Shown: positions 50,266 through 58,846 of the stretch, piece by piece
Numbering within the stretch: position 1 is the first letter of the stretch
How the letters are laid out: every line of letters starts with the position of its first letter
Origin: RH-chloro-G1 sp003670575
GTDB taxonomy: Bacteria > Chloroflexota > Dehalococcoidia > UBA2979
DNA: 62,943 bases
Direction of reading: 5' to 3'
NCBI GenBank assembly: GCA_947499615.1
Contig: CANMOP010000013.1
Location: 1 to 62,943, forward strand
Translations under genes and position numbers: made by a program
Notes under the pieces: generated by a model
Told to the model about the DNA's origin: nothing
Seen by the model: the letters and a program-made list of their open reading frames with translations, nothing else
Databases searched by the model: none

Positions 50266-51381
50266 CTAGCGCAGGTCGACCTGCCCGCCGAACGCGCCAT
50301 CGCCGAGGCGAATCAGACCGGAACCGTCCGCGTTCATGCGGTAGATCCCGCCAGTCGCGAACACGACCAATGTCTTGCCGTCCGCGGACCACACCGGCAT
50401 CGGCTCGTCTTCGGCGAGTGGCGCGATCACACGCATCTGTCCGCTCGCCACGTCCACCTGCCAGATGTCCATCGGCACACCGTGCGCATATGCCGGAGTC
50501 GGGCGCAGCCAGGCGAGCACTCCACGCAGCAGTGAGCCGCCTCGATACTCGCGCGATTGGGAGCGCGGGTTTCCGGCCGCGAAGACGATACGGGTGCCGT
50601 CCGGCGAGACGCGCGGGAACATGACCGACACGAACACGTCGGCCCCGATCAGCACACGCCGGGCGTTGCCATCGCCGTTCGCCACCACCACCTCGCTGAA
50701 GAGATCGCGCAGCCCGAGGTACGCCATCCGGGTGCCGTCGCGGGACAACGAGGGCATGAACCCACCGTCGGTGACCACCTGCTCCTGACCGCCCGCCCGC
50801 GCATCGATGCGGACGATGTCCGCCCGCAGTCCGGAGATCTGGCCGTCCTTGAACAACGTCACGATGCGACCGATCAGGAGCGATCCGCCGTCCGGCGTCC
50901 ACGCTAGGCCCTGCACCTGCTCGCCGAACTGTGCGTGCTTGCGCAGCATCCTGGGCGCGCCGCCCGCCGCCGGTACAAGAAGAACGTCGTCGCCCCAGTC
51001 CACGCCCGGCACACCGGTGGAGAACGTCTTCTGGACGTACGCAACACTGACGCCGTCCGGGGACCACGCGGGGTGCGCGGGGTAGACCGGCCCCGCCGAT
51101 GGCGCCTGCGCGATCTCTCGACGCTGCCCTGACGCCGCGGCGACCAGCACCGAGCGGTTCACAACCATCGCGAGGTCACCGGGCAGCGCGCCGGTAGGCA
51201 ACGCGGCCACGGGCACATCAGCGACAGCGGCAGTCTTCGTGCTGGTGGGGGTTCCAATGGTCGGGGGCGGAGGGGCGGCGTTACAGGCGACCGACGCGAC
51301 GATGGCACACGTCAACAGCAGCGCGAGCAGGGCGGGAGGCGTGCACAGCCTCGAGATAGGCACTCGTCGCCACCTGCACAT
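50266..51381 (-). CDS. TolB-like beta-propeller lipoprotein
   Basis: 371 residues. The signal (ALLALLLTCAIVASVAC) has lipobox SVAC and a Pro/Thr-rich linker. Repeated WD40/TolB-type blades with SPDG, TPDGGSL, SRDGTRM, SPDGTRI and SADGKTL turns form a propeller outside the membrane. The ATG lies one base after the stop of the ZnuA-like gene, so the two are cotranslated. It may bind the metal-uptake protein or sense envelope state. Partner and role are inferred only from position. Confidence 0.82.
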   Translation of the reverse strand: MCRWRRVPISRLCTPPALLALLLTCAIVASVACNAAPPPPTIGTPTSTKTAAVADVPVAALPTGALPGDLAMVVNRSVLVAAASGQRREIAQAPSAGPVYPAHPAWSPDGVSVAYVQKTFSTGVPGVDWGDDVLLVPAAGGAPRMLRKHAQFGEQVQGLAWTPDGGSLLIGRIVTLFKDGQISGLRADIVRIDARAGGQEQVVTDGGFMPSLSRDGTRMAYLGLRDLFSEVVVANGDGNARRVLIGADVFVSVMFPRVSPDGTRIVFAAGNPRSQSREYRGGSLLRGVLAWLRPTPAYAHGVPMDIWQVDVASGQMRVIAPLAEDEPMPVWSADGKTLVVFATGGIYRMNADGSGLIRLGDGAFGGQVDLR

Positions 51382-51382
51382 G

Positions 51383-52297
51383 CTACTTGAGCGCGTCCGC
51401 GATCTTCCGTGCGTTCACGAGCAGCATACCATCGAGGGTTTCCGCACCCGACCCCGGTGCACCGAGCGTGTCACCGTAGAGGTCGCTGACCATCGTGGCG
51501 CCAGTGTCCTTCGCGACGCGCGCCGCGACCTTCGGATCGACGGAGTTCTCCGCGAATACTGCGCGCACGCCCTCCGCGCGGATCAGTTGTTCCAACGCCG
51601 CAAGCTCCTTCGCGGACGGCTCCGCGCCGGTGGTGGTGCCGGGGATCACGGCTCCCACGAATTGCAGGTCGTAGCGCCGGATGAAGTACCCGAACGCGTC
51701 GTGGTCGGTGACGATCTTGCGATTCGCCGGCGGAATCGCCTCGATGAGCTGGCGCACCTCGGCGTCCACACGTTCGAGGGTCGCGATGTATTCGCGGGCG
51801 TTGGCCTCGTACCGCTGCGTATTCGGTGGGTCGAGCTCCGCGAAGGCGCGCGCGATGCGCCCCACCATCAGGATGTCGTTCATCGGGTCATGCCACACGT
51901 GGGGATCGGGGGCACCGCCCAGGGTGCGCAGCGCGATCCCATCCGTGACCACGATGATGCGCTGCGGATCGACGCCCGCGACGATGCGGTCGAGGAAGGC
52001 GTCGAGGCCGAGGCCGTTGCGCAGCACTAGGCTCGCGGCACGCACGCGCCGCACATCGGCGGCCTTCGCCTCGAACTCGTGCGGGTCCACGCCCGGACCG
52101 ACGATCGAGCGCACATCGAGCAGCCCGCCCGCCACCGGCTTCGCCAGCGCCTCGATGATTGCGGTGGTGGTGAGCACCTGCGGCCGCCCGCCCGCGGGCG
52201 CAATCGGCTCACCGCCGCAACCGGCGGCCAGCAGCGCGACGACGAGCAACAGCCCGGCCGACCGAATCGCACTCCCCGCCCACGTCCAGCACCTCAT
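51383..52297 (-). CDS. znuA: Zinc/manganese ABC transporter binding lipoprotein (ZnuA-like)
   Basis: 304 residues with lipobox LAAGC. Metal ligands of the cluster-9 family are in order: His in GVDPHEFE, His in DPHVWHDP, His in TDHDAFGYF and Asp in SDLYGDTLG. There is no His-rich loop. It delivers Zn(II) or Mn(II) to an importer, but no ZnuB/ZnuC genes are in this window. A TTGGGA-N17-TATCGA pair upstream (minus strand, about 52325-52355), with a TATC-type inverted repeat, is a tentative promoter/operator. AAGGGG ribosome site. It is coupled to the propeller lipoprotein. Confidence 0.88.
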   Translation of the reverse strand: MRCWTWAGSAIRSAGLLLVVALLAAGCGGEPIAPAGGRPQVLTTTAIIEALAKPVAGGLLDVRSIVGPGVDPHEFEAKAADVRRVRAASLVLRNGLGLDAFLDRIVAGVDPQRIIVVTDGIALRTLGGAPDPHVWHDPMNDILMVGRIARAFAELDPPNTQRYEANAREYIATLERVDAEVRQLIEAIPPANRKIVTDHDAFGYFIRRYDLQFVGAVIPGTTTGAEPSAKELAALEQLIRAEGVRAVFAENSVDPKVAARVAKDTGATMVSDLYGDTLGAPGSGAETLDGMLLVNARKIADALK

Positions 52298-52415
52298 CCA
52301 CGGCCCCTTATTGAGATGACGTATCGATAGGCGCGATGATACTCAGTCCCAATTTGTCGGGTCAAGCAACGAGGTACGCGGGCGCACACGCAGCAGTTCG
52401 AGCGAAAGGCCGCAC

Positions 52416-53354
52416 CTAGGGCTCGTCGGACAACTCCGGGGGACGAGGGAACGGGCTGGGCGACGGCCCATCACCCCACCACTCGATTTCGGTCAGCAGT
52501 TGGATGCCGGCGTGCTGGAAGACGCGCTCCTGCACCTGCTCCATCAGCGCCACCACCTCGGCGGCCGTACCGGCGCCGTCATGCACGATGAAATTCGCGT
52601 GCAGCTCACTGACGCGCGTATGCCCAACGGCGAGGCCCTTGCACCCGGCTGCCTCGATCAGGCGCCCGGCGAAATCGCCGGGCGGGTTGCGGAAGATCGA
52701 GCCGGCATTCGGGAGCGCGGTGGGCTGTGTTGCACCTCGTGCCTCCAGCAGTCGGCGCATCTCCACCTCGATCGTCTCGGGCGGCCGAGGGGCGAGCAAC
52801 AGGGTGGCACCGAGCACCATCACGCCGGACCCGCGCAGATTCGACCGCCGGTAGTCAAAGCGCAGTTCCTCGCCGGGGAGCGTCCTTCGTCCGCGGGCGC
52901 CGTACACATCCACGCCCTCCACCAGCGCGCCGATGTTGCGGCCATCGCCGATACCAGCGTTCGACTGGAGCGCGCCGCCGACGGACCCAGGAATCCCGAT
53001 CGCAAACTCCAATCCGCCGAGGCCTTCATCGGCCGCCGCGCGGGCCAGCGCCGGCAGCATCACCGCCGCGCCCGCGTGCACCCGCGTGCCCTCGAAGCGA
53101 ATCCCACCGCACGCTCGGCGCAGCGAGACGACGATCGCATCCACGCCCTCGTCCGCGACCAGTACGTTGGAGCCACCACCCAGGACGCGCAGCGGCAGTC
53201 CGATGCCACGCGCCCAAAGCAGCAGCGTGTCGAGCGCAGCGAGATCGTCGGGGGTGGCGAAGTAGCGGGCCGGTCCGCCAATGCGCATGTACGTGTGACG
53301 AGCGAGCGGGACTCGCTCGTGCAACTCAACGCCGGGTAACGATGGTACGGGCAT
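52416..53354 (-). CDS. murB: UDP-N-acetylenolpyruvoylglucosamine reductase
   Basis: 312 residues of the FAD/NADPH enzyme that completes UDP-MurNAc for peptidoglycan. FAD motifs are HTYMRIGGPARYF and VLGGGSNVLV; the substrate region is IPGSVGGALQSNAG; the Arg is in YRRSN; the catalytic Ser is in GSIFRNP; the final Glu is in LLTEIEWW. Length is within the family range. It shows the organism makes peptidoglycan precursors, which is relevant because some Chloroflexota lack them. It stands alone, not in a division cluster. Confidence 0.95.
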   Translation of the reverse strand: MPVPSLPGVELHERVPLARHTYMRIGGPARYFATPDDLAALDTLLLWARGIGLPLRVLGGGSNVLVADEGVDAIVVSLRRACGGIRFEGTRVHAGAAVMLPALARAAADEGLGGLEFAIGIPGSVGGALQSNAGIGDGRNIGALVEGVDVYGARGRRTLPGEELRFDYRRSNLRGSGVMVLGATLLLAPRPPETIEVEMRRLLEARGATQPTALPNAGSIFRNPPGDFAGRLIEAAGCKGLAVGHTRVSELHANFIVHDGAGTAAEVVALMEQVQERVFQHAGIQLLTEIEWWGDGPSPSPFPRPPELSDEP

Positions 53355-53403
53355 CGCTCGATGGTAGTGCGCGCGCCGCGTCCGCGCACGGTAGTCGTGG
53401 GTC

Positions 53404-53456
53404 GCGCCCCGGCACTCCTCAGTGCAGCGCGCGTGAGCGCGACGCGGCCGGGGCGC
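53404..53456. terminator. Hairpin between DinB 2 and murB
   Basis: Inner 9-bp stem GCGCCCCGG / CCGGGGCGC (53404-53412 with 53448-53456), extended by GTGGG / CCCAC with a two-base bulge. The loop region is long and can itself pair. It is downstream of the DinB gene on the minus strand. Confidence 0.4.
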
Positions 53457-53471
53457 CCACGCCGGCTCGCG

Positions 53472-53864
53472 TTACGCGTTGAGCGCGCGCTCGACCTCGT
53501 CCAGGTGGTTGTTCTCGTGACCGGGCCCGCTGCGCACTACAGTCTCGCCGACCGTGATCTCGCCGCCCTGGAACGCCGGGAGCATTCGCGCCAGCACGTC
53601 GGCGCCGGGCAGAGCAGCGATGGCGGCGCGGTGTCCGGCCTGCATCTCATCGATGATCTCACCGATCGGGCGATCGGCACGCTCTTCCACCTGGCCGGCG
53701 TTCACCTCGTGGATGTCGGGGCGCGGCACGGACACGCCCGCCTCGTGGGCGGTCAGGCGGCGCAGCACGTTCGGCACGGGGTTCGAGCGCGCCGCCAGGT
53801 GGCTCAGCGCGTCGCGGACGCGCCACTCGCCATCAAGCAGCGGTTGGTCCGCGTGCTGCTCCAA
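53472..53864 (-). CDS. DinB-fold protein 2, helix 1 cut by an in-frame amber codon
   Basis: 130 residues from a TTG at 53864. It includes LLDGEWRVRDALSHLAAR, the helix-2 His segment of DinB-family proteins, and ends with GHENNHLDEVERAL carrying later metal ligands. Upstream the same frame continues with AIENIDARLTALRPRLEQ, a perfect helix 1, interrupted by TAG at 53910-53912. Before that stand seven more codons (VDRDEVL) to a GTG at 53933 with AAGGGGG upstream. The intact gene would thus be about 53472-53933. Starting at the TTG loses helix 1. Compare the DinB gene at 28871. Confidence 0.65.
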   Translation of the reverse strand: MEQHADQPLLDGEWRVRDALSHLAARSNPVPNVLRRLTAHEAGVSVPRPDIHEVNAGQVEERADRPIGEIIDEMQAGHRAAIAALPGADVLARMLPAFQGGEITVGETVVRSGPGHENNHLDEVERALNA

Positions 53865-54041
53865 CCGCGGCCGCAGTGCCGTCAGTCGGGCGTCGATGTT
53901 CTCGATTGCCTAGAGTACTTCATCACGATCCACGCCCCACCCCCTTCGCCAGTTTCACGTTGACAAGAGTGTAGCATCCGGGCGCACGACCCCCGCGTGG
54001 TGCGTGCAAGTCGGCGCCGATCGAGGCCGACCGCGCGATCC

Positions 54042-55292
54042 CTATCGGAAGGTCACACGCGGCATGGTGGAGGAAGTCGGACTCCCGCCGGGTGCCGTCG
54101 ACGGTCGCGGGGTTGCGCGCGGCGTCGGCGCCGGGGGCGGCGCGGTGACGGATCCACCGCAGACGGCGACCAACGGGGTGTCCGCTGGTATCCCGAACGG
54201 GAATAGCTCTTCCCACCACGCATTCGCTGCCTCTGGCGCAGCCGGCGCATAGAGCACAAGGTCGCCCTTGGGCGCAGTGGCCCAGAACCGCAACTCGGTG
54301 CGACCACACCCGGACGCCACAACCAGCTCATCGCTGGTACCACCGCCAAACACGACGGAGGCCATCCCGGAGGAGACCAGCGCGCCGCCGGTGATCCGGC
54401 CCGCGCCGAGAGCACGACGGGACGGGGCGCTGGCAACTACGGTCAGAAGATACCCGCCGAGGCCCGTGTCACCCTCCCGGACAACGGCGATGCGGTACCG
54501 CCCCGTGCGCGTCGCGGTGAACGCGAGCCGCGCATCCAGGTCAGTCAGCCCGCCGCCGTGGTCGCTGTCGGAAAGCGCGCGCTGCGCAGGATTCGGTGAC
54601 TGCACTACCAGCCCCGCATCGAACAGCACGCTGGACGCGGTGGCGGTGACGGTCTGCCCCTCCACGAGGTCGATCGCGAAGAAGTCGAGATCGCCGAGAT
54701 AGTCGATGCTTCCCGCCATCGGTCGGCCCAGCGACAGCAGCTTGCCGTCATCAGGGTCGGTGATGCGCTGGAGTGATTGCGTGGCAACGACGTTGTACGG
54801 ACTCAGTGCATCATCGTCGTCCTGGCCGGCGACGATGATGCACGCCCGCCCGGCGACTCCGCGGAACTCCACCCACGTGCTTGCAGCACCCATGCCGGTA
54901 TCGAGCGTTACGCCCGACTCGTCGTACGCGGCAAGGGTCGGCGCGTGTCCCATACTGTCCACGCGTACCATCCCGTCTGTGAGCGGGCGCAACAGGTACG
55001 CGCGCGCGTCGTGCTGCGACGCAAGCGTGAAACGATCAGTCAGCGCCGCGCGCCCGAGCATCGACGCGACACGCCGGTCGCCGAGGCCGCTGACGTCCTC
55101 TCCGCGCAGGATCGCCCGAGCACGGTCGACGGCCTCGCGTGCGGGGATGGCCAGCGTGAAGCCCGTGTCCCTGAACAACAACTCCACGATGCCCACCACC
55201 TCACCGACCTCCGAGACGAGCGCGCCGCCGCTGGCGCCGCCGGAAGCGTGCGCATCAGTCTCGATGTAGCTCAGGCCGGCCGGGTCGCCGCT
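54042..55292 (-). CDS. Secreted trypsin-like protease, C-terminal part (after frameshift)
   Basis: This frame carries the Ser half of the protease (GDPAGLSYIETDAHASGGASGGALVS, nucleophile in GGASGG). A linker and a PPC-like beta domain (IDYLGDLDFFAIDLVEGQTVTA to GRYRIAVV) follow, then a Cys-bounded module (about 54158-54395) that also occurs in the IPT protein at 60253-61200, and a Pro/Thr tail. The frame is open to 55544, but residues upstream of 55292 are nonsense; the true N-terminal half is in the next frame (55255-55902). One extra base in the TT run at 55292-55293 explains the break. Confidence 0.8.
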   Translation of the reverse strand, partial: SGDPAGLSYIETDAHASGGASGGALVSEVGEVVGIVELLFRDTGFTLAIPAREAVDRARAILRGEDVSGLGDRRVASMLGRAALTDRFTLASQHDARAYLLRPLTDGMVRVDSMGHAPTLAAYDESGVTLDTGMGAASTWVEFRGVAGRACIIVAGQDDDDALSPYNVVATQSLQRITDPDDGKLLSLGRPMAGSIDYLGDLDFFAIDLVEGQTVTATASSVLFDAGLVVQSPNPAQRALSDSDHGGGLTDLDARLAFTATRTGRYRIAVVREGDTGLGGYLLTVVASAPSRRALGAGRITGGALVSSGMASVVFGGGTSDELVVASGCGRTELRFWATAPKGDLVLYAPAAPEAANAWWEELFPFGIPADTPLVAVCGGSVTAPPPAPTPRATPRPSTAPGGSPTSSTMPRVTFR

Positions 55293-55902
55293 TGGAGACC
55301 AGTCCGCGAGCAACGGTCGGCGTGGGGCGGCGCTCGGTCTCGCCGGGATAGCCGAGCAGATAGACGTCTGAGCCGACCGGGAGGTCGCGCCAGTCCCCGA
55401 CGCGCACGGGCTGCACGCCGGGTATCGGACCAACGCGCAGGACGGCAAGATCGGCCAGCAAGTCCCAGCCAACAACCGGAGTGTCGATGATTTCTGTGGC
55501 GTTCGGGAAACGGACACGTGCGTGGTCATACGGCGACACCACATGGGCGTTCGTCAGTACGTAGCCGTCATCGAACAGGATCCCGCTGCCCGCGGCGTCG
55601 TCCGTCATGATGAATGCGATCGCGGGCGAGACGGCGGCGAAGAGCGCTGCACCATCGGCACGCGACGCGGCCACGGGCGGCGAAGCGGCGTCACCGACTC
55701 CGGGCAGTGCCAGTGCGAGCGACGCAGTGAGGACGACACAGAGCGAGAACGCGAAGCGAGGCCATCGAGCCCCACGGATCGCGCTGCGCAGGACAACAAC
55801 GGGCAACCACACGCCAAGACGAGCCACGCAACCTCGATCCGGGATCCTCCGCGCCGCGATGCCCGCCGGATTCACTATCCCGGCGTCCCGAATGGCTCGC
55901 AA
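55255..55902 (-). CDS. Secreted trypsin-like protease, N-terminal part (before frameshift)
   Basis: 215 residues that hold a signal-like segment (FAFSLCVVLTASLALALPG), then the S1 protease His in VLTNAHVVS and Asp in LLADLAVLRV, and the GDWRDLPVGSDVYLLGYPG strand. The frame runs off after ARGLVSK and stops at 55255. The Ser half lies in the neighbouring frame (54042-55292). The extreme N-terminus is uncertain: the furthest start is a TTG at 55902, and a later GTG is possible. Without the frameshift the protein would be HtrA/trypsin-like, exported, with C-terminal beta domains. Confidence 0.78.
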   Translation of the reverse strand: MRAIRDAGIVNPAGIAARRIPDRGCVARLGVWLPVVVLRSAIRGARWPRFAFSLCVVLTASLALALPGVGDAASPPVAASRADGAALFAAVSPAIAFIMTDDAAGSGILFDDGYVLTNAHVVSPYDHARVRFPNATEIIDTPVVGWDLLADLAVLRVGPIPGVQPVRVGDWRDLPVGSDVYLLGYPGETERRPTPTVARGLVSKRRPGRPELHRD

Positions 55903-56143
55903 CCGGGATAACCCTCACACGCCATTGCCCACGGCACCTCGCATGCCCAATCGGATCCACGTCGCGAGGTGACGCGGCCGCGCGGCGCACGCAGTGCACG
56001 TCGGCTCGATATGGGCCGCGAACGTATCCGTTTCGCGTATGCTGATGCGCGCCCAACCAGATCGCGCACGCCCGTCATGCGGGAGCGCGCACAGGACCGC
56101 CGAGGCACGCCGAGGGCGCCTCCCGGCCCGGAGGACGACGAAG

Positions 56144-57139
56144 ATGCAGGTCACGGCAAACGTGCGCGTAGTCCCGATCCCGAGCGAGAGCGCGATGCAC
56201 ACCGGTGTCACCAATGTCTACCTGGTGGGCAGCGGTCAGGTGCTCGCCATCGATTCCGGCGAGGCGTTGGACCACCACAAGTGGATGCTGCGCGGCTACC
56301 TCGCGGCCACGGAGCAGACAGAGATCGCGCTGACAGCGATCACCCACCACCACTTTGACCACAGCGGCAACCTGAAGTGGGTGCACGAATTCCTGCACTC
56401 CGATGTGCTGGTGCACGAGCGCGGGATCCCGCTGCTGAAGGGCAAACTCCCGCCCCCGGAGGCCGTGCGCATCCTGCAGGACAATGAGGTCATCGACATC
56501 GGGAACGGCGTGCGGCCACGGGTGTTGTTCACACCGGGGCACAGCGTGGACTCGGTCTGCTACTACGTGGAGGACACGGGCGTGCTCTTCACGGGCGACA
56601 CGCTGCTCGGGAACAGCACCACCACGGTGCAGGACCTCGCATCCTACCGTCAGTCGCTCAAGATGCTTTCGGAGTTGCCCAACCTGACCGTCATCTGCCC
56701 AGGCCACGGGCAGATCGTTCGTGACCCGCGCGAGCGGCTGCTGGGACTGATGGAGCACCGCGCGCAGCGCGACCGCCAGATCCTCGCGACGCTGGACGGG
56801 GCCGGACCGATGAGCGCGTGGGACATCATGATGAAGGTGTACCCGGAGAACCTGGACAAGCGGCTTCGGCGCCCGGCCACACGCAACGTGCAAACCCACC
56901 TGGATCAGTTCAAGCAGGAAGGCCGGCTCACCGAGGTTCCCGGCTCGCGCCGCAAACCCAACGAGGCGAAGCTCAAGCGCGAAAAGGAGTTGGCCAAGGC
57001 ACAGGACAAGGTGCTGCGTCAGGCGAAGAAGATCGAGGCGGAACGCGCCACGGCCGCCCTACGCGCACAGGAAGCGCCGACCACCGCCGACTGGTCCCGC
57101 CCCCCGACCTACGAACTCATCGGCCGCGCAAAGGACTAG
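56144..57139 (+). CDS. MBL-fold metallo-hydrolase with C-terminal winged helix (LACTB2-like)
   Basis: 331 residues from the ATG at 56144 (GGAGG nine bases upstream). The metal motif is THHHFDHSGN (H68-x-H70-x-D72-H73), followed by TPGHS, FTGDTLLG and CPGHG, which complete the dinuclear site. After residue 220 a winged-helix-like segment (RRPATRNVQTHLDQFKQEGRL) matches LACTB2-type hydrolases. A Lys/Ala-rich coiled tail (LKREKELAKAQDKVLRQAKK) is added. It is likely a thioesterase-, lactonase- or RNase-like hydrolase. Divergent from the protease. Confidence 0.85.
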   Translation: MQVTANVRVVPIPSESAMHTGVTNVYLVGSGQVLAIDSGEALDHHKWMLRGYLAATEQTEIALTAITHHHFDHSGNLKWVHEFLHSDVLVHERGIPLLKGKLPPPEAVRILQDNEVIDIGNGVRPRVLFTPGHSVDSVCYYVEDTGVLFTGDTLLGNSTTTVQDLASYRQSLKMLSELPNLTVICPGHGQIVRDPRERLLGLMEHRAQRDRQILATLDGAGPMSAWDIMMKVYPENLDKRLRRPATRNVQTHLDQFKQEGRLTEVPGSRRKPNEAKLKREKELAKAQDKVLRQAKKIEAERATAALRAQEAPTTADWSRPPTYELIGRAKD

Positions 57140-57201
57140 TCCAGCACGCGACGACCGTGCGCTGGCTCCGCGCCCCCGCGAAGGGGCGCATGCGCTGTAG
57201 A

Positions 57202-57246
57202 GAACACCAAGCGGCCCGGCTCGATGAGCCGGGCCGCTTGGTGTTC
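57202..57246. terminator. Perfect 21-bp bidirectional hairpin
   Basis: Arms 57202-57222 and 57226-57246 are exact complements (start GAACACCAAGCGGCCC) with loop GAT. It lies between the convergent MBL and cytochrome genes. It is the strongest stem in the window. The plus-strand side is followed by GTTC and no T-run. Confidence 0.75.
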
Positions 57247-57307
57247 GTTCACGTCGCCGCAGGGTGGCCGTGCCGCGCGGCGAAGCACGGCAAGCCGATC
57301 ACGGGGG

Positions 57308-57814
57308 CTACTTCAGGGTCTTGATGTACTCGACGAGGGCCGTGACCTGCGCCTCGGGTAGCGTGCCGTAGGTGGCCGGCATGAGGTTCGGTGCAAAGCC
57401 CTTCACCACCTTCGCGTTGGGGCTCACGATCGATTCCTTCAGGTACGCGTCGTCCGCAGTCACAGTCGCGCCGTCAGCCAGCGTCTCCTGCTTCCCGGCG
57501 AGCCCCTTCCACGTGGGCCCAACTCCGGCCGTGCCACCCGTGGAGTGGCAGGCCGCGCAGCCCAGCGAGGTCGCCAGCGCCTTGCCATCCGGAATACCGG
57601 AGCCGCCAGACGCGCTGGAGGCCGCACCGCCAGCAGCCGCGGTCGGAACGACGATCGCCGGGGCGTTCGCCGCGGGTGCGTTCGGCATCGCGAAGTGCAT
57701 CGGATCGGCCTGACCGGGCCGCATACCGGTGTGCCCCATCACTGTCGTCATCCAAAATGGCAGTACAAGCGCGAGCGCCCCGGTGATGACCAACGCCCAC
57801 ATCAGGTTTTTCAT
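57308..57814 (-). CDS. Membrane-anchored c-type cytochrome
   Basis: 168 residues from the ATG at 57814. An N-terminal membrane anchor (WALVITGALALVLPFWM) is followed by an Ala/Pro/Gly linker and one heme-c domain: CAACH near residue 86 and the axial Met in NLMPATYG. The domain resembles the cytochrome c tail of caa3-type oxidase subunit II. No oxidase subunit is nearby, so it is probably a free electron carrier to a terminal oxidase. Convergent with the MBL gene. Confidence 0.9.
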   Translation of the reverse strand: MKNLMWALVITGALALVLPFWMTTVMGHTGMRPGQADPMHFAMPNAPAANAPAIVVPTAAAGGAASSASGGSGIPDGKALATSLGCAACHSTGGTAGVGPTWKGLAGKQETLADGATVTADDAYLKESIVSPNAKVVKGFAPNLMPATYGTLPEAQVTALVEYIKTLK

Positions 57815-57947
57815 GACACCCGGCTCCCCTCGCACAGCCTGCCCGACCCCCGCGGCGGGACGACAGGTTCCCCACTATAAAGCGCGTGTGGCTGAACGCC
57901 AGACACGCGCACCTCAAGACGGCCAGCCGCTGCGGCGCCCGAATTCG

Positions 57948-58706
57948 CTACGCCACCCGCGTGGCGACGACCACGTCGCGATCCAGGTACTCACCGAAGC
58001 CATCCGGCCCGTACACAATGCGTCCGCCGCATGTGATCAGTGTGATGCGCTCCTCGGTGGGGCGACGATCGGAGGGCCAGATGATCTCCTGCATGGGGAT
58101 GCGATCCACCTCGTACCGCGTGTTGCTGATGACCCGGTAGCGGTACTGCTCGCCGCCCTCGAGTTCCACGGTTATGTCATCATCGACACGGGAGAAGCGC
58201 AGAAAGTAGAACGGCGCTTGCATGTGGCCCCAGGTCTCGTGCGCCGAGAAAACAGCGTTCTGCGCTGCGCCAGGAAGGTCGAACTGTGGGTACCAACCGA
58301 CCGTGTAATTCCCATCAGCGGGGGCCTGCATCTCCCCGCCTACCACCTGAACGCGCTCGATCGGGTGATCCAGGCGCACACGCGGTGCGGTGATGCGCAC
58401 GACGGGACCGCCTGCATAGGCGCTCAGACCTCGAGGCGCGGGCGGCGGCGGGAACGCCGGGCGCGCGATCGCGTCGAGCAGCGCTGGGTCCTCGGCGCGG
58501 GGGGTGGGCACCGGGGTGGGTGTAGCGGTCGGGGGCGCGGTTGCCACGACTTGCGGCGGGGACACCTCGACACTGCGCCCGATCGAGAGCGCGAGTGCCC
58601 CAGCGCCCATTCCCGCGACCCAGCCAAGGATGAGCGCCGACACCACGAGTTGCGACGTCGGCAGCGCCATCACCCACCGGCCGGTATCGCCGAGACGCGT
58701 CAGCAC
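57948..58706 (-). CDS. Sortase-family transpeptidase
   Basis: 252 residues. One N-terminal span (QLVVSALILGWVAGMGAGALAL) and a PTATPTPVPTP linker lead to the sortase barrel. Catalytic residues: His in FSAHETWGHM, Cys in ITLITCGG and Arg in EYLDRDVVV. It cleaves a sorting motif and joins proteins to the cell wall or to each other. No LPxTG-like tail is obvious in the window, so its substrates are elsewhere. The usual TLxTC is present, so it should be active. Confidence 0.88.
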   Translation of the reverse strand: MLTRLGDTGRWVMALPTSQLVVSALILGWVAGMGAGALALSIGRSVEVSPPQVVATAPPTATPTPVPTPRAEDPALLDAIARPAFPPPPAPRGLSAYAGGPVVRITAPRVRLDHPIERVQVVGGEMQAPADGNYTVGWYPQFDLPGAAQNAVFSAHETWGHMQAPFYFLRFSRVDDDITVELEGGEQYRYRVISNTRYEVDRIPMQEIIWPSDRRPTEERITLITCGGRIVYGPDGFGEYLDRDVVVATRVA

Positions 58707-58846
58707 CAGTGCCGCTCCTGAACGCCGCAGTACCCATGGGGCCCGCAGAGGATACCGCGTGGCCTGCTTGCCGCCGAGGTCGATCGACGCGCAGCCGGAT
58801 CGAGCGCGGTAGACTGGCGCATCCCCTCCAGCGAAGCGGAGCCACC

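Noticed and set aside
53960..53965. Perfect TTGACA -35 box on the plus strand
   Set aside because: No -10 lies 16-18 bases downstream and no plus-strand gene follows.
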